Position numbers and translations under genes: made by a program. From assembly GCA_028276215.1 (NCBI GenBank), contig JAPYWT010000210.1:1-5191 (forward strand): DNA of 5,191 bases, written 5' to 3'. The notes beneath the pieces are model-generated. The model made no database searches. It was not told the origin of the DNA and was given only the letters and a program-made list of their open reading frames with translations. How positions within the stretch are numbered: the first letter of the stretch is position 1; each line of letters begins with the position of its first letter. Shown here one piece after another: positions 1-5,191 of this stretch. Source of the DNA: Thermoflexus sp. (lineage in GTDB: Bacteria > Chloroflexota > Anaerolineae > B4-G1 > DUEL01).

Positions 1-2369
1 AGGGATACCCACAGCACATCGGCTCCAGGCGCATCTGCGACTGGCCAGCGCTCCATCGTATCCAGCCAGTAGGCACCGGTGCGGAGAAGAAACTCCTCAC
101 CCGTCACCCCATCAAAGCGATGCCGCTGCACCAGAATGTCCCCAGGGAGCAGTTCCACTGGCGAGACCGCCAGCCCGTCCGACACCCCCAACACTTCCCC
201 ACCCGGAGTCAGTAGATGCCCCATAATGGAGAACGGTCGGGCAATCGGCCCCTCAGTGACCTGCCACCAGGTCTCCACATCCAGACCCTGGCCGTCCCGG
301 TACACCCCAGCCCCCAGAAACGCAAGAGGGCCCGAGAGGGCAACGGGAGTGGCAACCCGAACTTCATCCGGGTTCGGAATGATCTCCGCGCGCCCAGCGA
401 CAACCATCGGGGAATCAGGTACCGCAGGTGGCTTCTCCTGCTCATACAGCACGAAAGCAGGGTAATCGGTCGTATAACGGTTCATATCCAGTGAGAGGCG
501 TGCCTCACTGAGCCGCCGGATGACAAATTGATCCCGGGGAACAGGCGGGGAAAGCAGAAGAGAGGGGAACTTTCGCTTACGGTCCTGGATGAGGTCATTG
601 TGCAGAGCATATACTCCCGGCCTGGTACTGCCGGAAGGATACACCCACCCCGCTCTACAATCAAATTCCACCTGGCGAAGGTCATTTCGTCCAAATCCCC
701 GTGCAATCACCTGTTCGGAAAGAGGGGCGGCGGGGACATTGCACTGAGCGATCCACTGCAGGGGCGGCGGCGATATATCATACAAAAAGAACGAATAGCC
801 GATTTCAGCCGTGGGTTGCACCTGCCGAAACCAGGCATACATGGAAGGGGCTTCGGACCATCCTCGCTGAAGGGATGTGATGCTGATCACGTACCGTCCA
901 GGTAGGGGATGAAACGGCGCGGTCAGGGGAGGAGCGGTGATCTCCGGCGGTAAGGCCTCAGAGGGAATGCCGTAATAACTGGGAAGAATGTTGGTAAAAT
1001 GATAAGCAATCTTAGGGATAGGTCCGGGGTGCTGATCCAGATAACGCCGCAATGCTTTGTACCCCTGGCCCCAATCTATGTTGGAGTCCACCAGATAATA
1101 GTGCCCATTCCGAGGGCCACCAATCAGTTCGTTAAAATAAGCGATTTCATAAGGGAACATTCGTACAGTTCCCACAACATACCAGAGCCCCAGGACAGCA
1201 GCAACAAGCCATCTCCAGAACCTGCCCGCGGCGCAGAAACGACGTATTCCTTCGCCGATGGTCAGATAGATCAATGGGTGCACCGGCAGCATGTGCCGGT
1301 AGCCGATGTTCATTCCATTCTTTATAGAAACGACAGCGTATAGAAGCGAAAACAGCCCCAGGTCCACCAAAAAGGTGCGGGGAACGGGGCGCCGGAGAAG
1401 GTAAATGCCACCAATGCCCAACCCCAGAAGAAGAGGGAGAGGATTTTTGATCAGAAAAGCGAGAGGGAAATACCACCACCAGTTCCCGTGTTTCTGCATT
1501 CCTATTGCAAACACCCATCGCTTTTCCGCACTGAGCGCCTGGGAAATCAGCCCGTTCCAGTGATCGGGCGCGGGGTACACACCTGGAATCTCTTCACGGA
1601 TAGGGCCCCATGTAAAAGCATATCCGGCCCACAGGATCAAAAAACTCAGAAAACCAGCGAACAGTCCCTGACCAAACCTGGCAATTCTCTTTTCCGGTTT
1701 TTCGGTGATCGTCTTCCAGAGAATGATCAGGCCCATGGCACCAGTCCAGAGGACTCCACTTCCCTTAGCCAGCATCGTCAGCCCCAGTAACCCACCTATC
1801 CCCGCGGCTTTTCCCCAGGAAGGGGATTCCAGCCAGCGCCAGGCGAGATACAGACTGGCTGTCCCGAGGGTAACCGTTCCCACGTCCGTGGTTGCCAGGC
1901 GACCATGAGCCAGAAGATTGGGGTCAAAGCAGAAAACAACCAGCGCGATCAACCCGGTAAAATAGTTCCCCAGTTCCTTTCCCCATCGGAAGATCAAGGC
2001 ACCCAGAAGAACCGTCAGAAAGATAATGGGCATCCGGATAATCACTTCTGTCCGTTCCACAGGCATCAAGTAAGGCACGAATGCCCGTACATAATCGGTC
2101 AGCCATAGAGGCCATCCATCCAGGCGCTCCAAAGGAATACCCGGTTTTTCAAGATATACCAGGATAGATTCCAGGATGTTCAGCAGAGGGGGATGACCGT
2201 GCTGAGGAAGGACCCAGAAAGCCGTTTTTCCGCGTGCCAGCAAGGCGTATCCGGCTGCAACATGTGCTGGCTCATCCGAAGTCAGGGAAAGGGACCGCGC
2301 TCCAAAAACCAGAATGCCAAAGGAACACAAGAGAAGAAACGCAGGGAGAAATAATCGCAGAAGCCTCAT
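1..2369 (-). CDS. GT39/PMT-type membrane glycosyltransferase with large extracytoplasmic C-terminal region (partial, C-terminus cut by window edge)
   Basis: The frame from ATG 2369 is stop-free for 789 codons and leaves the window at base 1, so the C-terminus is missing. Seen: a hydrophobic N-terminal segment (about 6-24), then TSDEPAH with the D32-E33 pair expected as catalytic/metal site in this class; AHGRLATTD (154-162) with D162; LAKGS (200-204); FLIKNP (305-310); GYRHMLPVHP (356-365); and DSNIDWGQG (428-436). Many hydrophobic segments lie between about 6 and 405. These match PMT_2/ArnT-like transferases that move sugar from a polyprenyl-phosphate donor to an acceptor outside the membrane. 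From about 440 the chain looks soluble: a segment with C543 and C571 that could form a disulfide, then from about 655 a beta-rich part resembling an Ig-like sandwich. Its ATG overlaps the upstream gene's TGA (ATGA), implying operon membership and translational coupling; its own ribosome site is weak. Sugar and acceptor are unknown. Confidence 0.85.
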   Translation of the reverse strand, partial: MRLLRLFLPAFLLLCSFGILVFGARSLSLTSDEPAHVAAGYALLARGKTAFWVLPQHGHPPLLNILESILVYLEKPGIPLERLDGWPLWLTDYVRAFVPYLMPVERTEVIIRMPIIFLTVLLGALIFRWGKELGNYFTGLIALVVFCFDPNLLAHGRLATTDVGTVTLGTASLYLAWRWLESPSWGKAAGIGGLLGLTMLAKGSGVLWTGAMGLIILWKTITEKPEKRIARFGQGLFAGFLSFLILWAGYAFTWGPIREEIPGVYPAPDHWNGLISQALSAEKRWVFAIGMQKHGNWWWYFPLAFLIKNPLPLLLGLGIGGIYLLRRPVPRTFLVDLGLFSLLYAVVSIKNGMNIGYRHMLPVHPLIYLTIGEGIRRFCAAGRFWRWLVAAVLGLWYVVGTVRMFPYEIAYFNELIGGPRNGHYYLVDSNIDWGQGYKALRRYLDQHPGPIPKIAYHFTNILPSYYGIPSEALPPEITAPPLTAPFHPLPGRYVISITSLQRGWSEAPSMYAWFRQVQPTAEIGYSFFLYDISPPPLQWIAQCNVPAAPLSEQVIARGFGRNDLRQVEFDCRAGWVYPSGSTRPGVYALHNDLIQDRKRKFPSLLLSPPVPRDQFVIRRLSEARLSLDMNRYTTDYPAFVLYEQEKPPAVPDSPMVVAGRAEIIPNPDEVRVATPVALSGPLAFLGAGVYRDGQGLDVETWWQVTEGPIARPFSIMGHLLTPGGEVLGVSDGLAVSPVELLPGDILVQRHRFDGVTGEEFLLRTGAYWLDTMERWPVADAPGADVLWVS

Positions 2370-3949
2370 GGGGAATACCGTCCAATGAGTTTATATCGGG
2401 GTTGTCCATCCATGCCCGGCACAACAGCCAAAGGCGGAACATCGGGGATTTCCTGGATAGGTACTACGAATAGCCCTGGAGCGCCCGAATCCCAGATTTC
2501 CTGGGTATTGCAAACATTGTGAAATTTGCCCACACGGGAGACAGCGCCAAAGAGCATAGGTCCACGTTCAGGAAGGTCTTGCTGGAGCAGATGAGGGTCA
2601 TACCGGGTGAAGAACAGAAAATAAAGATACGGCCAGTTGGAGTCGCAGGTAAAATAAATGGCTGGATAGCGATCCTTCCAAGAATTTAGGGCCAGTGCGG
2701 CGGCTTTCATAACCACGTTGAAATTACGAGCAGCATCCCGGGGATAATCCCGGAAGTAGTAGCGAAAATAACCGGTGGCCTGGAAGATCACCCACCCCAC
2801 CAATGCTCCCTTCACCAGCCAGCGAGCGAATCGGTGCCGAATCAGATTGTCCAGGGCGATCAAGCCCAGGCCGGACCACAGTTGCCATGGCACCACCCCG
2901 GGTAATCCCCGAAGGGAATGGCCCGAACCGGGCAGGTTGGGCTCCGTCAATGCGACTGGCAAAAGCGCGGCCAGCAGCCAGCCCCCACTGAGGCAAATGG
3001 GTAGCCGCCACTCTTTCCGCCGCCAGCCAAAAGCGATCCCCAACGGGACCAGAACGGCCTGAGCAATGTAGAGTTGGCCCATCCCGGCCGGATGCTGGAG
3101 GATGTCCCGGTCTCCCCGGAGAAAGAGGTAATCCGGGCTCAGATTGTAGCCCGCGTAGAGGGCAACCCGCCGCAAGGACTCCCCGAAGGTCCGCTCCGGG
3201 CGGAAGACGGAGATTTCCCGGTATCGGGCGCTCATCTGCTGAGGATAGCGGATGAGGTTGCTGACCATCGGCAGAGTCAGGCAGAGCCCCACACCGAGAG
3301 CAATCAGGACCTGCGGCCATCGGGCCCGAATCTGATGCCGGGAAGCAAGGGCCAGCATCCCCACCGTCAACGGCAGGAACAGATTCATCACGGAATAGGT
3401 ATATAGCCCCAGCCCCGCCGCAATTGCCGCCCCGATAAGGTATGATAAGCGCCCTGTCCGCCGCCAGCGCCAGAAACAAATCGCTACCAGCAAAGCGGGA
3501 GCCACTGTCGCGTTGACCTCAAGAGCAATCCGGTTGAGGGGCACAGCCCAGGGAGAGATAGCCAGAAATGCTGCCGAGGCAAGTGCTACCGGGGGATGAA
3601 ACCATTCTCTCCCCAGCCGATACAGAGCGGCGATCGCCAGAATGCCCCAGAATGCGGCCGCCAGCCGAGCGTTGAAGACAGTCAATCCACCGGCCCCAAC
3701 CAGAGGCGCCTGGGTGTAGATAAACAAGGGCATCCGGTAGTCGTTCAGCGCGCGCATCACCGTGGGGAGAAAAACACCGTGCTGGTCGCGCCCGGTATGC
3801 CAGATAGAATACGCGTCATAACTGTTGCAGGCTTCGTCAGGGGCCAGGCCCGGCGGGGATTGCTCCAGTCCCACCATCCGCAAGCCGCTGCCGAGCAGAA
3901 GGACAAGTACGATTCCCCACAAGTGTGCCCATGCCTGTCTTCTTTGCAT
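2366..3949 (-). CDS. GT39/PMT-family membrane glycosyltransferase (ArnT-like), 527 aa
   Basis: Predicted integral membrane glycosyltransferase using a lipid-linked sugar donor, with its active site on the outer face of the membrane. Seen: an N-terminal membrane segment (about 11-27); APDEACNSYDAYSI (36-49) with the D38-E39 pair typical of the family's first outer loop; TGRDQHG (52-58); NDYRMPLFIY (69-78); SPWAVPLNRIALE (132-144); GDRDILQHPAGMGQLY (279-294); GHSLRG (343-348). Further hydrophobic stretches lie near 97-113, 147-162, 170-187, 189-203, 213-229, 295-309, 317-334, 352-368 and 379-395. A soluble tail of about 130 residues follows. Start: ATG 3949 has AAGAGG five bases upstream and a membrane segment right after it. 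The frame stays open upstream to 4777, but that part is antisense to birA and not protein-like. First gene of the operon; its TGA overlaps the next gene's ATG. Family assignment is firm; substrate is unknown. Confidence 0.88.
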   Translation of the reverse strand: MQRRQAWAHLWGIVLVLLLGSGLRMVGLEQSPPGLAPDEACNSYDAYSIWHTGRDQHGVFLPTVMRALNDYRMPLFIYTQAPLVGAGGLTVFNARLAAAFWGILAIAALYRLGREWFHPPVALASAAFLAISPWAVPLNRIALEVNATVAPALLVAICFWRWRRTGRLSYLIGAAIAAGLGLYTYSVMNLFLPLTVGMLALASRHQIRARWPQVLIALGVGLCLTLPMVSNLIRYPQQMSARYREISVFRPERTFGESLRRVALYAGYNLSPDYLFLRGDRDILQHPAGMGQLYIAQAVLVPLGIAFGWRRKEWRLPICLSGGWLLAALLPVALTEPNLPGSGHSLRGLPGVVPWQLWSGLGLIALDNLIRHRFARWLVKGALVGWVIFQATGYFRYYFRDYPRDAARNFNVVMKAAALALNSWKDRYPAIYFTCDSNWPYLYFLFFTRYDPHLLQQDLPERGPMLFGAVSRVGKFHNVCNTQEIWDSGAPGLFVVPIQEIPDVPPLAVVPGMDGQPRYKLIGRYSP

Positions 3950-3954
3950 CGCGG

Positions 3955-3960
3955 CCTCTT
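3955..3960 (-). promoter_or_regulatory. Shine-Dalgarno site fixing the start of the 527-aa glycosyltransferase
   Basis: AAGAGG on the minus strand ends five bases before ATG 3949. It decides between this start and upstream in-frame ATGs, which lie inside the promoter region or antisense to birA. Confidence 0.65.
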
Positions 3961-3987
3961 TTAGCCCGGACTGCACTTCGCCCCCCG

Positions 3988-4015
3988 ATTCTACCCAAAA
4001 CGGCCGAAAAAGCAA
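3988..4015 (-). promoter_or_regulatory. Sigma70-like promoter of the glycosyltransferase operon
   Basis: On the minus strand, TTGCTT (4015-4010) and TAGAAT (3993-3988) are separated by 16 bases. Each matches four or five of six consensus positions. Transcription would start near 3981, giving a leader of about 32 bases that contains the AAGAGG ribosome site. Assigned by pattern only. Confidence 0.55.
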
Positions 4016-4019
4016 GCAC

Positions 4020-4048
4020 TTGACGAACACCACCGAAGGGTATATCAT
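4020..4048 (+). promoter_or_regulatory. Sigma70-like promoter of birA
   Basis: TTGACG (4020-4025) and TATCAT (4043-4048) are separated by exactly 17 bases, close to the ideal housekeeping promoter. Transcription would start near 4055, leaving only about 16 bases before the birA ATG. No good Shine-Dalgarno site fits there, so birA may be translated from a very short leader. Its -35 box is four bases from the -35 box of the opposing promoter. Confidence 0.6.
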
Positions 4049-4068
4049 AGCCCCCAAGCGGTATACCC
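4038..4068. repeat. Inverted repeat around the birA -10/start region, possible operator
   Basis: GGGTATA (4038-4044) and TATACCC (4062-4068) are perfect 7-bp inverted arms with a 17-base gap, so their centres are 24 bp apart. The left arm overlaps the -10 box and the right arm ends just before the ATG. The left arm lies upstream of the expected transcript start, so the pair would act as DNA, not as an RNA hairpin. It could bind a dimeric regulator or be chance. Confidence 0.3.
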
Positions 4069-4070
4069 GA

Positions 4071-4832
4071 ATGGACCGTCTCTCATTCACCCGAATCCAC
4101 CTGCCCTCCACGACGTCCACCAACGATGTGGCGCGGGACCTGGCCGCGCGGGGGGCGCCGGAGGGCACGGTCGTCACCGCAGAGTACCAGACCGCCGGAC
4201 GGGGCCGCCTGGGGCGGCGCTGGCTGGCCCCACCAGGCACCTCGCTGCTGTGCTCCCTCCTTTTCCGCCCTCCACCGGGGCTGACACTCCTCCCCCACCC
4301 TGCCGACCTGACCATGCTCTGTGCGCTGGCCGCAGCGGACGCCGTAGAGAAGGCCGCCGGCCTTCCGGTCTCCCTGAAGTGGCCTAACGACCTGGTCGTC
4401 GTTCGGGGGGAGTCCTGGCGGAAACTGGGCGGCCTGCTGGCCGAAACCGGCATCTCCGGCGACCGGGTGGAGTTTGTCGTCGTCGGCGTGGGGATCAACG
4501 TCAACGTGCCCGCGGAGAGTCTGCCCGACCTGGCCCCCGATGCCACCAGCATCCTGGCCGAAACCGGGCGGGAGACGGACCGGGACTCTCTGCTGGAGCA
4601 GTTCCTGGACGGGGTGGCCAGCCGCCACGCGCGATGGCGGGCCGGTGAGCGCCCCTGGGCGGAGTGGGCCGCCCGCCTGGCCACTCTGGGCCGGGCGGTG
4701 CGGGTGGTCACCTCAGAGAGAGAACTGCACGGAATCGCGGAAGGGGTGGACGAGGAGGGAACCCTGCTCCTGCGCACCCCCGACGGCGCGCTTCATCGGA
4801 TTCGGGTGGGGGACATCTTACTGGCGCATTAA
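4071..4832 (+). CDS. birA: Biotin-[acetyl-CoA carboxylase] ligase without DNA-binding domain (group I BirA), 253 aa
   Basis: Cytoplasmic enzyme that activates biotin with ATP to biotinyl-AMP and attaches it to the lysine of biotin carrier proteins such as acetyl-CoA carboxylase BCCP. Seen in order: the STN-type biotin-binding start (STTSTN, 13-18); the adenylate-binding loop GRGRLGR (43-49); KWPND (103-107); the lysine segment KLGGLLAE (118-125); GVGINVN (139-145); then a C-terminal SH3-like domain from about 204 to 253 ending GDILLAH. The length fits group I ligases; there is no N-terminal helix-turn-helix, so it should not act as the biotin-operon repressor known from E. coli. Start: ATG 4071 places the first motif correctly and follows a strong promoter; the same frame is open back to 3825, but that stretch is antisense to the glycosyltransferase gene. 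The gene is markedly G+C-rich compared with its divergent neighbour. No biotin synthesis or carboxylase genes are in view. Confidence 0.95.
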   Translation: MDRLSFTRIHLPSTTSTNDVARDLAARGAPEGTVVTAEYQTAGRGRLGRRWLAPPGTSLLCSLLFRPPPGLTLLPHPADLTMLCALAAADAVEKAAGLPVSLKWPNDLVVVRGESWRKLGGLLAETGISGDRVEFVVVGVGINVNVPAESLPDLAPDATSILAETGRETDRDSLLEQFLDGVASRHARWRAGERPWAEWAARLATLGRAVRVVTSERELHGIAEGVDEEGTLLLRTPDGALHRIRVGDILLAH

Positions 4833-4858
4833 AAAGCAAAGGCTCTGTTGAGTCACAT

Positions 4859-4902
4859 CTATCCCTCCCCGCGCCGTGTAGCGGCAGCAGGGAAGGAGAC
4901 AG
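4859..4902 (+). other. Imperfect stem-loop between birA and the downstream gene remnant
   Basis: A pyrimidine-rich arm (CTATCCCTCCC, 4859-4869) can pair with GGGAAGGAGACAG (4890-4902), allowing two bulged A residues and one mismatch. An inner GCCG/CGGC stem with loop TGTAG can form within it. It lies 26 bases after the birA stop. No T-run follows, so it is not a classical intrinsic terminator. It might limit read-through from birA, or be a leftover of a rearrangement. Confidence 0.25.
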
Positions 4903-5157
4903 AACGAGGCGGAGCGGCGGCTGGAATCCCTCACCATCCGGGGCATTCCGGTTGCGGATGACGGGCAGTACACGGTTCTCCTCCAGGGATACCACTACAC
5001 CAACTCCGGCCCGAACATCGGGCTGACGACCGAAGAATTGACCGCGCTGGCCCCGCCCAAAGTAGTCAGCACCTCCGCGCGGGATGTGGTAGAGGAGTAC
5101 CTGAGAAGCCGCCAGAACCTGCAGAGCCTGGTGGAGGGGCGGCTGATATATCTCTGA
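4882..5157 (+). pseudogene. C-terminal remnant of a 5'-nucleotidase/metallophosphatase-like gene
   Basis: This frame is open from just after TAG (4879-4881) to TGA (5155-5157), 91 codons. It has no ATG or GTG at its beginning; the only TTG (5038) is mid-domain. From about 4903 the protein is convincing: ERRLESLTIRGIPV, then DDGQYTVLLQGYHYTNS, TTEEL, STSARDVVEEYL and VEGRLIYL at the end. This pattern resembles the tail of the C-terminal substrate-binding domain (5_nucleotid_C) of secreted UshA/YfkN-type 5'-nucleotidases and cyclic phosphodiesterases, which are normally 450 residues or longer and begin with a metallophosphatase domain. That domain, the signal peptide and a start are all absent, so the fragment is probably non-functional. 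Family assignment is from memory of the motif order. Alternatives are an assembly join, or a frameshift with the missing part lost. Confidence 0.55.
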
Positions 5158-5168
5158 GAGAAACAGCG

Positions 5169-5191
5169 GCGGCGGCCCTTCGGGCCGCCGC
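5169..5191 (+). terminator. GC-rich hairpin after the nucleotidase-like remnant, probable intrinsic terminator
   Basis: A perfect 10-bp stem (5169-5178 with 5182-5191) closes a TTC loop; the stem may continue beyond the window. It begins 12 bases after the TGA at 5155-5157. Position and strength fit a Rho-independent terminator, but the T-run that would confirm it lies outside the window. It could also serve a convergent gene to the right. Confidence 0.55.

Noticed and set aside
79..1343. Several plus-strand open frames of 90-130 codons (79-465, 528-905, 999-1343)
   Set aside because: All lie antisense to the continuous 789-codon glycosyltransferase frame, show no recognisable domains and have shadow-like composition.
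2724..3479. Minus-strand 251-codon open frame overlapping the 527-aa glycosyltransferase
   Set aside because: Out-of-frame shadow: low-complexity Gly/Pro/Arg composition with no family motifs, while the other frame carries clear GT39 motifs.
3825..4070. Plus-strand N-terminal extension of birA by 82 codons
   Set aside because: It is antisense to the 5' end of the glycosyltransferase gene, contains the birA promoter, and does not look like the helix-turn-helix domain of longer BirA proteins.
4083..4628. Minus-strand 181-codon frame inside birA
   Set aside because: Antisense shadow of a G+C-rich gene; the birA frame holds every expected motif.
3950..4777. Minus-strand extension of the glycosyltransferase frame by 276 codons across the intergenic region and antisense to birA
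   Set aside because: The extension is rich in Arg, Ser and Pro, has no domain character and covers a conserved birA. The start at 3949 has a ribosome site and a proper membrane segment. The openness follows from the high G+C of birA.
4859..4902. Intrinsic terminator directly after birA
   Set aside because: A hairpin can be drawn, but it has bulges and no T-run follows, so I list it only as a stem-loop of unknown role.
4708..4995. Minus-strand 95-codon frame across the birA end and spacer
   Set aside because: Arg/Pro-rich shadow with no ribosome site or motif support; opposite to both birA and the nucleotidase-like remnant.
4474..5026. Plus-strand frames of 120-125 codons crossing the birA stop
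   Set aside because: Off-frame reads of birA that run into the spacer; no domain character.
1..5191. CRISPR array, tRNA, rRNA, riboswitch or toxin-antitoxin pair
   Set aside because: No regularly spaced repeats, cloverleaf-like sequence, conserved RNA leader or paired small genes were seen on either strand.

Overview
The window holds a divergent gene arrangement and looks like chromosomal DNA of a free-living bacterium. The protein styles (large multi-membrane GT39/PMT-type glycosyltransferases with extracytoplasmic tails, and a BirA without a DNA-binding domain) remind me most of Chloroflexota, perhaps Anaerolineae-like lineages. This is an impression from sequence style, not a database result. 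No rRNA, tRNA, CRISPR array or intact mobile element is visible.

Left and centre (1-3949, minus strand): two membrane glycosyltransferases of the dolichyl-phosphate-mannose transferase-like class lie in tandem as an operon. The promoter-proximal gene (3949 to 2366, 527 aa) is complete. Its stop overlaps the start of the second gene by four bases (ATGA, 2366-2369). The second gene runs from 2369 off the left edge. Its frame is stop-free for 789 codons, so it is a large real gene even though no stop codon lies in the window. Both should use lipid-phosphate-linked sugars to glycosylate an acceptor outside the cytoplasmic membrane; sugar and acceptor cannot be read from the sequence.

Intergenic (3950-4070): 121 bases carry two well-formed sigma70-like promoters back to back, with -35 boxes only four bases apart. 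One reads left into the glycosyltransferase operon, the other right into birA. A 7-bp inverted repeat brackets the birA -10 and start region and could be an operator.

Right (4071-4832, plus strand): birA, a 253-aa biotin-protein ligase with all the usual active-site motifs but no N-terminal helix-turn-helix. It is visibly richer in G+C than the glycosyltransferase genes.

Far right (4833-5191): a short spacer with an imperfect hairpin and a short sequence resembling an insertion-sequence end. It is followed by a frame (4882-5157) that reads like the C-terminal end of a 5'-nucleotidase/metallophosphatase without its start or catalytic domain, so it is probably a gene remnant. A 10-bp GC-rich hairpin at the right edge is probably that former gene's terminator.

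The birA and glycosyltransferase units share only the intergenic region. Nothing points to a joint pathway. I found no clear previously undescribed system; the most interesting items are the coupled glycosyltransferase pair with its unusual C-terminal modules and the gene-remnant junction downstream of birA.
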